Below are positions 24,701 through 32,406 of a stretch of DNA of 52,409 bases, in pieces. The notes under the pieces are model-generated. The model was not told where the DNA came from and did not search any database. It worked only from the letters and a program-made list of their open reading frames with translations. The translations under genes were made by a program, and so were the position numbers. Position 1 is the first letter of the stretch; each line of letters opens with the position of its first letter. This DNA is from Ruminococcaceae bacterium OttesenSCG-928-A16. GTDB lineage: Bacteria > Bacillota > Clostridia > Oscillospirales > Ruminococcaceae. The stretch is from NCBI GenBank assembly GCA_030267215.1, contig JAJDJP010000010.1, positions 1 to 52,409 on the forward strand, read 5' to 3'.

Positions 24701-26632
24701 GTGTCCATCACAACCAACGACGGCGAGGACATTGATAACGACCTGCTCCGGGGCGACATTGAGGGCTTCAAACGTGGTGAGAACCCGGACGGCGAACAGC
24801 CCATTATGCTGGGTGGCGCGAAGCTGGGCCTGTTCCACCCGGACGATGAGGAAATGACCAAGGAAACCGCGCTGCTTGTCACAGTTTCGGCAGAGGACGG
24901 CTCTTTCAGTTTCACGGACATTCCGTTCGGGCATTGGGTAATCAAGGAATATGAAGCCCCGCCGCTGTACACCGTCAGCCCGCAGTACCACCATGTTTAT
25001 GTTGGCGTGGACGGGCAGATTATTGAAATCCGCGTGGATAACACTTTGATTCGCGGCAGCGTACAGCTTATCAAGACCGAAGCCGTGGACGAACCGGGCG
25101 CGATTGAAAACGAGGACGATAACCCGTTTATGAAGCGGTTGCCGGGTGCGGTGTTTGAGCTGTATGAGGACACCAACGGCAACGGCGAGTTTGACGAGGG
25201 TGACACCTTGTTGGGCGAGCTGGAAGAAACCGACGCGGGCTTTCATCAGGCAATCGGCCTTTTGGCTTCCGGCTACTTCATCAAGGAAAAGACCGCACCG
25301 GCAGGCTGTATTTTGGACGAAAACGCCTACTATTTTGAAATCACCGAGGACGGCCAAATCGCTGTGGTGGAGAACAGCGAAGCGGGCCGGGGCTTTGTCA
25401 ATGAAGCCTACCGGGGCAACCTGCGCATCGTGAAAGATTCCAGCGATGGCCGCAAGGACGGCTTTGCCTTTGAAGTCAGGAGTGCGGACGGCGCCTACTG
25501 CGAAACCTTTACCAGCGGCAGCACCGGCATCATTGAAATCACGGGTCTGCGCATTGGCAAATACACTGTGACGGAGATTGCCAACAGGGCCAGCAAAGAC
25601 TATATCATCCCCGACGGGGCCACCGTTACAATCAAGATGGATGAAACCACCGTCGTGCGGTTTTTCAACGAGAAGCCCAAAGAACCCGAAACGCCCACCA
25701 CCCCCACCGAGCCGGGAACCTCGACCACGCCCACTACCCCGACCACCACGGAAACCGTAAAGCCCGTGCCGCAGACCAGCGACGATAACATGATTTTCGT
25801 TTGGATTGCGGTGCTGGGCATTGCCGCCATCGGCGGCGCGGTGTCCATTATGCTGTATGTGAAGAACCGCAAAGGCAAGCGGAGCGCGGTGGTGATGGTG
25901 GCTCTGCTGGTGTGTGTGGCCCTTATTGTGAGCAGCGGCTATATGCTGGCGCAGGAGGCCGGGAAGTACGCCGAGAGCGCAAGTGCTTATGAAAAGCTGA
26001 CCACTTATGTGGATGAAGCCGACCCCCGGCAGGAGGGCGACGACAATGTGGTTTCCCGTCTGCCACGCATTGATTTTGATGCGCTGCTGGATGTAAACCC
26101 TGACATCCGGGCATGGCTGCTTTGTGAAGATACAGCCATCAGTTACCCGGTGGTGCAGGGCGAGGACAACGACCATTACCTGAAGCATTTGTTTGATGGA
26201 ACGCAAAACAAGGCCGGGTGCCTGTTCATCGACTACGAGAACGAGCCTTTTACCGACAAGAACACCATCGTATACGGACACAATATGCTGGATGGGGCCA
26301 TGTTTGCAGGTTTGCCAGATTACGGGGAGCAGGGATATTACGACGTTCACCCGGATATGCTGCTGGTGACGCCGGACGGCGGCCATGTGGTGGAACTGTT
26401 TGCCGCATTTGTGGCAAGCCCCAATGAATCCGGCGCAGAGACTTCCCCGTGGAATATCGCGTGGGAAACCGAGAGCGATTACGCCGAGTGGCTTTCCAGT
26501 ATGCAGGGCCGGTCACTGTTCCAAAGCGACGTGGAGCTATCCGACACGGACAGGGTGCTTACCTTGTCTACCTGCATCAACAATGGCCGTGATAGATTTG
26601 TTGTGATGGGCCGGTTGGTGATTGTGGAGTAA
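21752..26632 (+). CDS. Thioester/Cna-B adhesin fused to class B sortase
   Basis: A protein of 1626 residues. After a signal peptide (about 1-36) comes a thioester domain: Cys 103 (VYCVEGG) and Gln 164 (TQIIIWEY) are the pair that forms the bond in Gram-positive adhesins. About nine Cna-B/SpaA-type repeats follow (roughly 335-1300), then a Pro/Thr stalk. VPQTSDD (from 1339), a membrane helix and NRKGKR look like a complete sortase signal. Without a stop the chain continues into a second membrane helix and a sortase B domain with His about 1510 (YGHNM), Cys 1608 (TLSTC) and Arg in GRDRF. TTG 21752 follows AAAGGAA. It should bind host or recipient surfaces and may process itself. Confidence 0.88.
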   Translation: MKNIIIRGHGFKKLLAVFLCALFVLTLFPVTAFAWPVDGNPASSWYGDNIVGADGSAYYAPAPWSYMKYNSDGTVSYGSHNGGNAYKHFIMADASGASRWVYCVEGGVNFTDSSGGYTPDSGYMSLLPSSAQYGIKIASLYGWQPGAALPVSGINENDFYMATQIIIWEYQQQVRSDPHSRHDNGPVSANQFYGIIAGRPAERAYNWILDKIAAHSTLPSFTGSSAGNAPVHELKWDTVDKVYRLTLTDTNNLNIDFQRLSGSGVTITRSGNRYTFTSTKMIMEPVTFKFRKDVPEAGGILIWGRPGYQTMMTGAEDPVSFYMNIKTETYGWARLIKTSEDGIVAGIRFNISGTDVLGQSVNMDVTTGANGRVDAKLLPGTYLVKEYPVDRYVTPAPQYVTIESAQVSEVHFTNILKKFRVLLTKTDADTGVVQGDATLAGAQYGLYKGGELQDIYTTDATGQFLTRYYVCGTDWTIRELVPSTGYLLDETVHPVGADPRLYEVELNTTENHVTETVIYGNIRLIKHTDDWDENIPEDERPAEGEGGNVGMIEQPEAGAVFEIYLRSAGSYQNAKETERDILTTDADGFAVSKMLPYGYYTVHQVAAGPAGENKAFVPDFTVFVCHDGYTYSYILNNDSITGRVRVEKRDAETGEIIPIAGTGFRIKDMDTGAFVSQTAWYPNPITIDLFYTSDEGWLMLPDALPMNTNGYELYEEYAPYGYVLDGEVIPFTIDGSEAIVTVVQKNMPQKGTVTITKTGEVFASVEENEGYYQPIYEVMGLPGAVYDLIADEDITTGDGTVRVPKDTIVETLTTGEDATATSGLLYLGRYRLEEREAPYGMVLDPEPVYVELVYAGQDVEVTHTAVGIYDERQRLEIDLVKSLEIDELFDIGLADEYKGVSFGLYAAHDIFSLDGSMIPADGLLEVVSIEPVEGEPGRYAAAFAADLPFGSYYVQERTTSKEYVLNNTQYPVVFGYAGQEIAVVSITTNDGEDIDNDLLRGDIEGFKRGENPDGEQPIMLGGAKLGLFHPDDEEMTKETALLVTVSAEDGSFSFTDIPFGHWVIKEYEAPPLYTVSPQYHHVYVGVDGQIIEIRVDNTLIRGSVQLIKTEAVDEPGAIENEDDNPFMKRLPGAVFELYEDTNGNGEFDEGDTLLGELEETDAGFHQAIGLLASGYFIKEKTAPAGCILDENAYYFEITEDGQIAVVENSEAGRGFVNEAYRGNLRIVKDSSDGRKDGFAFEVRSADGAYCETFTSGSTGIIEITGLRIGKYTVTEIANRASKDYIIPDGATVTIKMDETTVVRFFNEKPKEPETPTTPTEPGTSTTPTTPTTTETVKPVPQTSDDNMIFVWIAVLGIAAIGGAVSIMLYVKNRKGKRSAVVMVALLVCVALIVSSGYMLAQEAGKYAESASAYEKLTTYVDEADPRQEGDDNVVSRLPRIDFDALLDVNPDIRAWLLCEDTAISYPVVQGEDNDHYLKHLFDGTQNKAGCLFIDYENEPFTDKNTIVYGHNMLDGAMFAGLPDYGEQGYYDVHPDMLLVTPDGGHVVELFAAFVASPNESGAETSPWNIAWETESDYAEWLSSMQGRSLFQSDVELSDTDRVLTLSTCINNGRDRFVVMGRLVIVE

Positions 26633-26651
26633 ACAGGCAACGAGCACACCA

Positions 26652-26690
26652 AAACGGCGCGGAGGTTTACAGCTTCCGCGCCGTTTCCTT
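26652..26690 (+). terminator. Terminator of the transfer operon
   Basis: AAACGGCGCGGA (26652-26663) pairs with TCCGCGCCGTTT (26675-26686), loop 11 nt. It lies 19 nt after the adhesin-sortase stop and before the convergent gene at 26711-27577. Confidence 0.8.
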
Positions 26691-26710
26691 ATAAAAGGGT
26701 ATGTGTACAT

Positions 26711-27577
26711 TTATTTGCTCGGTGATTCTGCATGTGGCTCAGAAATAGCAGCCGACAGTTTATAGAATGCAATGATTACACTTGTATAATACTGCATCAT
26801 CCAATCGTACCATATTTCCCTATTGTAGTCTTTTAATTGCTTTTCCTTATTGTGTCGAATGTTGCAGTTGTTAACCGTGTCGAAAATCAATCTGTCGTGT
26901 TTGTTTTTGTTGATTTGATATTCTTGGTTCAGTATATCTTGGAGTCTTTTTCTCTCAAGTTCAAGAATATCTGCGAGAATATTGATGGCTTTCTTTTTTT
27001 CTTCCATGTTAGATTCAAAGCGGTAATACATCTTTGTTGCTGTTGTCAGTTGTGTAAGTACCGTGTCGGGTATGTCAGCACCATCATAAGAAAGCTGATT
27101 CCTCAAAGATTCATTAGGTATCAGCATAATAAAACCGTTTGTAGGCTCAAGGTAATATCCCTCTCCGTAAAAGCGAAGCACATTATTGATATGCTCTACA
27201 AATTCGGTTCGTGGAGCTTCGTTTTCCAACTCCAGAGTTTCAAAGTCGAACAATGCGATATGGTCATACAGAATCTCAATAACAGAAAATAAGGTTTCTT
27301 CAGAATATTTCTCATAACAATCGGGTATCGGCCAAACACGGTTATTATTAAGTTTCGTAAAGAAGAAAATCTCTGGTGAGGGTGCCAAAGTTGGGGGCAA
27401 TACTTGGGTTCTATCATCATGTCCGTGTTCACGCCAAATGCCACTAAAGGCACTCTCAAAGCATCCTTGGTGGAGGAAATAAACATATATTCCAAAAAAA
27501 TATTCTCTCAACTCTTTCAGTTTGAGCGTAGGCGCTTCCGCCAATAAACCAGTTCTCTCTGAATAATATTGTTTCAT
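26711..27577 (-). CDS. Unrecognised cargo protein, 288 aa
   Basis: I cannot assign a family. The protein is soluble and mixed alpha/beta in its first 170 residues (GIYVYFLHQGCFESAF, EIFFFTKLNNN), then largely helical, with a Lys/Glu-rich coiled-coil-like region (about 190-225) and a C-terminal segment (DTVNNCNIRHN..., YDWMMQYYTSVI) that recalls C-termini of abortive-infection-type proteins. It is alone on the minus strand between adhesin-sortase and topB and is AT-rich compared with both, so it is likely cargo. The ATG at 27577 has GGAAGTG upstream. A defence role is only a guess from position. Confidence 0.65.
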   Translation of the reverse strand: MKQYYSERTGLLAEAPTLKLKELREYFFGIYVYFLHQGCFESAFSGIWREHGHDDRTQVLPPTLAPSPEIFFFTKLNNNRVWPIPDCYEKYSEETLFSVIEILYDHIALFDFETLELENEAPRTEFVEHINNVLRFYGEGYYLEPTNGFIMLIPNESLRNQLSYDGADIPDTVLTQLTTATKMYYRFESNMEEKKKAINILADILELERKRLQDILNQEYQINKNKHDRLIFDTVNNCNIRHNKEKQLKDYNREIWYDWMMQYYTSVIIAFYKLSAAISEPHAESPSK

Positions 27578-27657
27578 GCCATCACTTCCTTTATCACATT
27601 CATTTTAATTATACATCTGCCTAATGCACAAAACAACAAAGAAACGGAGGAACTATA

Positions 27658-29751
27658 TTGTCTCAACATAAATTAGTCATAGCAGAAAAACCCAGCGTGG
27701 CCCAAGCCATTGCAAAGGCGCTGGGCGTTACCGAAAGAAAAGACGGCTACCTGCAAGGGGGCGGCTACATCATCAGCTGGTGCGTCGGCCATCTTGTCGG
27801 CCTTGCCGATGCCGCCGCCTACGACGAAAAATACAGCAAATGGCAGCAAGAAGATTTGCCCATCCTGCCGGAGCAATGGAAGCTCATCACTGGCACGGAC
27901 AAGGCAAAGCAATTCAAAATTTTGAAAACCCTGATGCACGATAAAAATGTTGCAAGCCTTGTATGCGCCACCGACGCGGGGCGCGAGGGCGAATTGATTT
28001 TCCGTTTTGTCTATGAGCAAGCCGGATGCACGAAGCCCTTTGAGCGGCTGTGGATCTCCAGCATGGAAGATGCTGCAATCCGCAGTGGCTTTGCCAGCCT
28101 GAAAGACGGCGGCGAGTACGACAATCTCTACGCTTCCGCGCTATGCAGGGCAAAGGCAGATTGGCTTGTGGGCATCAACGCGACACGCCTGTTTACCACT
28201 ATATACAACCACAAGCTGAACGTAGGCCGCGTTCAGTCTCCCACACTTGCTATGCTGGTGGAGCGTGATGCGCAGATTAAGGGATTTCAGAAAGAAAAAT
28301 ACTATCGTGCCCGTATTGGCTGTGATGGCTTTGAAGCGGCCAGCGACAGGATAAAGGAAAAAGCCGAAGCGGAACAGATGCGGGATGCCTGCAACGGTGA
28401 ACAGGCCGTTGTGGTTTCCGTAAACAAGGAGCATAAGACAGTCAACCCACCGAAGTTATACGACCTTACCAGCTTGCAGCGCGAAGCCAACCGGCTCTAC
28501 GGCTACACGGCCCAGCAGACCCTTGACCTTGTGCAATCGCTCTATGAAAAAAAGCTCTGCACTTATCCCCGAACCGACAGTCAATTTCTCACTGCCGATA
28601 TGGAGGACACGGCGCGGCGCGTTGTGGATATGGTTATCGCAAAGATGGATTTTGCGGCAGACACCGATTTCAGGCCCGACATTGGGCGCGTAATCAACAA
28701 CGCCAAAGTAACCGACCATCACGCCGTTATCCCCACGATGGAACTGGGAAAAATAGACCTTGCCGCCTTGCCGGAATCCGAGCGGAAAATACTCTCCCTT
28801 GTTGCCTTTAAGCTCTTGTGCGCCGTGGCCGAGCGGCATATCTTTGAAGCCGTGACCGCCACCCTTGAATGTGGCGGTCATTCCTTTACGGCAAAAGGAA
28901 AAAGCGTTCTGGCTGGCGGCTGGAAAACCATTGAACACCGTTTCAAGCGCATGGCGAAAACTGAAAAAGAGGATGCAGAGGAAGAAACCACCCTGCCGCC
29001 CCTTGTCGATGGGCAGACATTTGAGAATGTGGCGGCTTCCGTCACCGAGCATACCACCACGCCGCCCAAAGTATATACCGAAGATACGCTGTTGTCTGCT
29101 ATGGAATCGGCGGGCAGCGATGAAGTGGAGCTTGCACAGGACGCTGAAAAGAAAGGGTTAGGCACACCGGCCACCCGTGCATCCATCATTGAAAAGCTGG
29201 TATATTCCGGCTTTGCCGAGCGCAAAAAGAAACAGCTTTTGCCCACGGAAAACGGCATCAAACTCATTACCGTGCTGCCTGATGCGGTCAAGTCCGCAAA
29301 GCTCACCGCCGAATGGGAAAACGCCTTAACCCTCATTGCCAAAGGCCAGCTTTCCCCGGATGATTTTATGAGCGATATTGCCTGCTTGGTAAAGGGCCTG
29401 TGCATCACCTATTATCGTGCCGATGATGATAAAAAAGACTTGTTCGGACAGGCGCAGGAAAAGGAAAGCATCGGCCTTTGCCCCCGCTGCGGCAATCCTG
29501 TGGTGGAGGGAAAGAAGAATTTTTACTGCCAAAATAGGGATTGCCAATTCGCCATGTGGAAAGATGACCGTTTTTTTATATCAAAAAAGAAAAATCTAAC
29601 GAAGAACATAGCCGCTGCATTGCTGAAAGATGGTAAAATCACTGTAAAAGGGCTGTATTCTGAAAAGAGTGGCAAGACCTACGATGCCACCGTTCTACTG
29701 GCCGATACCGGCGATAAATACGTCAACTACCGTTTGGAGTTTGGGAAATAG
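27658..29751 (+). CDS. topB: DNA topoisomerase III, TTG start
   Basis: A 697-residue type IA topoisomerase. It has the Toprim domain (VIAEKPSVAQAIAKALG; DAGREGELIFRF at about 103-114), the catalytic Tyr in LCTYPRTDSQF (about 304), and one C-terminal zinc ribbon (CPRCGNPV...CQNRDC, about 605-630). ICEs of this type carry their own TopB, probably to resolve strands during transfer and circle replication. TTG 27658 follows GGAGG by about 8 nt. Confidence 0.94.
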   Translation: MSQHKLVIAEKPSVAQAIAKALGVTERKDGYLQGGGYIISWCVGHLVGLADAAAYDEKYSKWQQEDLPILPEQWKLITGTDKAKQFKILKTLMHDKNVASLVCATDAGREGELIFRFVYEQAGCTKPFERLWISSMEDAAIRSGFASLKDGGEYDNLYASALCRAKADWLVGINATRLFTTIYNHKLNVGRVQSPTLAMLVERDAQIKGFQKEKYYRARIGCDGFEAASDRIKEKAEAEQMRDACNGEQAVVVSVNKEHKTVNPPKLYDLTSLQREANRLYGYTAQQTLDLVQSLYEKKLCTYPRTDSQFLTADMEDTARRVVDMVIAKMDFAADTDFRPDIGRVINNAKVTDHHAVIPTMELGKIDLAALPESERKILSLVAFKLLCAVAERHIFEAVTATLECGGHSFTAKGKSVLAGGWKTIEHRFKRMAKTEKEDAEEETTLPPLVDGQTFENVAASVTEHTTTPPKVYTEDTLLSAMESAGSDEVELAQDAEKKGLGTPATRASIIEKLVYSGFAERKKKQLLPTENGIKLITVLPDAVKSAKLTAEWENALTLIAKGQLSPDDFMSDIACLVKGLCITYYRADDDKKDLFGQAQEKESIGLCPRCGNPVVEGKKNFYCQNRDCQFAMWKDDRFFISKKKNLTKNIAAALLKDGKITVKGLYSEKSGKTYDATVLLADTGDKYVNYRLEFGK

Positions 29752-29767
29752 TCACTTAGCAAGCATA

Positions 29768-29787
29768 GGAAGTGTATTGACACTTCC
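29768..29787. repeat. Short inverted repeat in the topB-ardA gap
   Basis: GGAAGTGT (29768-29775) faces ACACTTCC (29780-29787) around ATTG. A second, smaller dyad GGGGACACCCC lies nearby at 29838-29848. No T-tract follows the first, so it looks like an operator rather than a terminator. The rest of the 140-nt gap shows no gene. Confidence 0.4.
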
Positions 29788-29891
29788 GTATTTTCACCGA
29801 AGCGGCTCCCGCCGTTCTGGATGAAAATTGCTTGATGGGGACACCCCATACCCCGGTAAAACCTATAAAACTGAAAAGGAGCTGAATACGA

Positions 29892-30710
29892 TTGAGCATA
29901 CTGGACGTTCAACTGGAAAGCGGTAAAAACAGCACTTGGCTTTCACTCCCGGTCACCGCCGAGCAGCTTAACAAGGCCCTGCTGGATATAAACGCCCTTG
30001 ACAAAGACTACGCGATTACCGATTGCCGCACATCGTTGAACTTACCGATTGAACAGGCGGTTATCGGCAGCGATATTAACATGGCGAACTACCTTGCGGC
30101 CCGCCTTGCCGAGCTGCCGCAGGTGCAGCTTGATAAGATGGCGGCGGTCATGGAAACGCCGGATGCCCTCGCCAACATCGAGCAGATGATTGACTTTACT
30201 TACAATACCGATTTCTTTGTGCTGATACCTGATGTCAGCAACACCGAGGATTTGGCGCGGTACTACATCTTTGAATCCGGCATGGTGGAAATGCCCAGCC
30301 AGTGGAAAGACGCTATCGACCTCTACGCCTTTGGCACGAATTTGGAAGAACAGGAAAAAGGGCTGTATACGCAAAAAGGCTACCTGCTTCCCTCCGGCGA
30401 CCAATGGCGGGAGGTTGTGGAAAAGACCGGCATTGTTCCACCTGAATACCGCATTGACAACTACCTGAAAAATGCCGAGATTTCTACCGAGCAAAACTAC
30501 AATCAGATTGATGGGATTATTAACAATGAGGGGCAGGGCCGCGCCGACCTCACTGATGGGCAGACACATGAGGAAATCATGGAGCTTGCGCCGGAGACGC
30601 TACAAAAATCGGAAAAGCCGTCGATATTGGGCCAGCTCAAAAAAGCGCAGGAGAGCATCGCCAAGCCCGATAAGACCGGCGAGAAAAAGCCGCCCGACCT
30701 TGACTTATAA
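29892..30710 (+). CDS. ArdA-like antirestriction protein with KPSI tail
   Basis: A 272-residue acidic protein. The segment about 112-160 (EDLARYYIFESGMVEMP... IDLYAFGTNL) fits the pattern of ArdA-type antirestriction proteins in clostridial ICEs, which mimic DNA to block type I restriction enzymes. The rest is less typical. The C-terminus carries SEKPSILGQLKKAQ, a charged linker and a DLDL end. TTG 29892 follows AAAAGGAG by 9 nt. It is followed by a strong terminator, so it may be transcribed with topB. I am moderately sure of the family. Confidence 0.6.
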   Translation: MSILDVQLESGKNSTWLSLPVTAEQLNKALLDINALDKDYAITDCRTSLNLPIEQAVIGSDINMANYLAARLAELPQVQLDKMAAVMETPDALANIEQMIDFTYNTDFFVLIPDVSNTEDLARYYIFESGMVEMPSQWKDAIDLYAFGTNLEEQEKGLYTQKGYLLPSGDQWREVVEKTGIVPPEYRIDNYLKNAEISTEQNYNQIDGIINNEGQGRADLTDGQTHEEIMELAPETLQKSEKPSILGQLKKAQESIAKPDKTGEKKPPDLDL

Positions 30711-30720
30711 TTTCCCGGCA

Positions 30721-30761
30721 AGAGAAAAGCGCCGTTTGCATTTGCAGCGGCGCTTTTCTCT
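30721..30761 (+). terminator. Terminator after the ArdA-like gene
   Basis: AGAGAAAAGCGCCG (30721-30734) pairs with CGGCGCTTTTCTCT (30748-30761), a perfect 14-bp stem, 13-nt loop. It may act in both directions, as the next gene is convergent. Confidence 0.85.
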
Positions 30762-30822
30762 ATCTCGTTGGGGATTATAGTGGCTTTAATAACTACTACT
30801 ACATAATATAAGGAATCCGATA

Positions 30823-31680
30823 TTAGCTTTTCCGCAAACAATCTTTAAGATAATCAGTGAATGTCGTGCCCGTATGAATAGGCGGCATAGTAAAACCCGT
30901 CTTTCCATCAATCACAGCTTGCGTCATGCCTATTAAGTGCTCGGCAGAGCTTTGGGAGAACCCAGCTTGCAGCAAACCTGGCAACCAATCGCTCGAGGGA
31001 ATCTGCACTGCCATCACGTCTCGTTCAAGTGCGTCTCCCATGAGCCGGGCAATATCCATAGTAGTGTACAAATCAGGGCCTGTGATTTCTGATGTTTGTT
31101 GTTCTGTTCCGTTTTCCATAACACTGGCAATAAATATAGAAACATCTTTGGGCGCAATCATGGGGATGGGAAGGTCGGGCGGGAAAAACGCAGGAAGAAT
31201 ACCATCGCTTTTAGCAGAATCCAAATACATCATCCAATTGCTATAATAATATGCTGGGCGAACGATATAGGTTTCCATCTCCAAATCATGTAGAGTTTCT
31301 TCCAGCAACGCGTACAAACGAAGCGTTCCCACGTCTGGAGACAATTGCGCGCCACCGGAAGATAAACCAATAACCCGGCGGATACCTGAGTCCTTCAAAG
31401 CAGTTTTATAGTTCTCGAACACCTTTTTCGCATCAGCCAGCACATCATCCGATGTCATGCTTTCGGGAGTCAGCAACAGCACGGTATCTCCGCCATAAAA
31501 GGCCTTTGCCAAAGACGCCACATCCAAATAATCAGCAACCACATTTTCGATATTTTCTGCTTTGGATGCCGTCTGTTCTGGTGCGTGATGGAACACTCTG
31601 CGCACTGGCTGCCCCCTGCTCTCCAATAGTGCTGCAATTTGGGAGCCCACTTGGCCGCCCGCGCCTAAGATAATGTTCAT
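30823..31680 (-). CDS. NmrA-like NAD(P)-binding protein
   Basis: A 285-residue atypical short-chain dehydrogenase of the NmrA/QorB group. The N-terminus has the dinucleotide-binding motif LGAGGQVGSQIA (Gly-rich, residues about 5-16), a typical Rossmann order, and DVASLAKAF; the active-site YxxxK pair is not clear. Such proteins sense or use NAD(P)H. The ATG at 31680 has GGAGG 8 nt upstream; an upstream ATG at 31710 lacks one. It is minus-strand cargo beside the BRCT gene and not obviously tied to transfer. Confidence 0.85.
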   Translation of the reverse strand: MNIILGAGGQVGSQIAALLESRGQPVRRVFHHAPEQTASKAENIENVVADYLDVASLAKAFYGGDTVLLLTPESMTSDDVLADAKKVFENYKTALKDSGIRRVIGLSSGGAQLSPDVGTLRLYALLEETLHDLEMETYIVRPAYYYSNWMMYLDSAKSDGILPAFFPPDLPIPMIAPKDVSIFIASVMENGTEQQTSEITGPDLYTTMDIARLMGDALERDVMAVQIPSSDWLPGLLQAGFSQSSAEHLIGMTQAVIDGKTGFTMPPIHTGTTFTDYLKDCLRKS

Positions 31681-31771
31681 AAACTTCCCCCTCCTTATAT
31701 GATTGACCAATTCGCACTAAAACTCTTATCCTAGTTAGTCTCAAACACACATGGGTGATAAAAGATGCGAA

Positions 31772-32272
31772 TTACTTGGCTTCCTGCTCTTTCTCTTTAA
31801 GTCTTTTCATCGCACGATTGTATTTATCAAGCGGACGCAAATCGGCTTTGACCCGGCCCTCCGGCGTTGAAACGCCGTACTCCGCAAGATTGTTTATGCG
31901 GCGGCGGTTCAGTATCATTTGCTTTGTTTCCTCCTGTTGCAGCGCATCCGCTTCCGCATCTTTGGCGGGGATGAAGATGACATTGTTGTCGCGCTTCGGC
32001 TTTTCGGGCGGCTGCGCTTCTCCCGCGAGAATGGCTAAGAACTGTTCTTCAGTGAGAATGGACAGCAGCCCATGCCGCCCCAGCTCCAAAGCCTTTTGGT
32101 ATTTTTGCGTCTTTTCGGCAGTAGGAAATGCCACAGCATAGTTTGTGAATGTGCCAACCCGCTTGTCAAAAATTCCGCCGACTTCGGCCAGCGTATCACG
32201 CGCCGATTGCAATGTGCAGCTCCCCGGATTGCCAATAAAAACTACGATTTTATCTTTGAATGGATGTTCCAT
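31772..32272 (-). CDS. BRCT-domain protein
   Basis: A 166-residue protein. Residues about 6-90 resemble a BRCT domain as found at the end of bacterial DNA ligases (IVVFIGNPGSCTLQSARDTLAEVGGIF...). A polar linker and a basic, helical tail (QMILNRRRINNLAEYG..., KRLKEKEQEAK) follow. BRCT domains bind DNA ends or protein partners. Similar free-standing BRCT proteins occur in this ICE class. I start at ATG 32272 because similarity begins there; a frame extends upstream without a good start site. Confidence 0.7.
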   Translation of the reverse strand: MEHPFKDKIVVFIGNPGSCTLQSARDTLAEVGGIFDKRVGTFTNYAVAFPTAEKTQKYQKALELGRHGLLSILTEEQFLAILAGEAQPPEKPKRDNNVIFIPAKDAEADALQQEETKQMILNRRRINNLAEYGVSTPEGRVKADLRPLDKYNRAMKRLKEKEQEAK

Positions 32273-32406
32273 AAAATGAACCCCTGCCCGTCTCTTTAAG
32301 ATATGAACAGTATACCATTCCCAAGCACCCCAAAACAACATGATTTGCGCCGTTTGCCCTGTGCAGCGGCGTATTTGTTTTTCCAAAAAAATGAAAGGAG
32401 CCGCCT

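Noticed and set aside
24413..26386. Long minus-strand open frame (657 codons) opposite the adhesin-sortase gene
   Set aside because: Antisense shadow of a GC-rich repeated gene: low-complexity composition, no ribosome site, no family; the plus strand encodes clear Cna-B and sortase domains.
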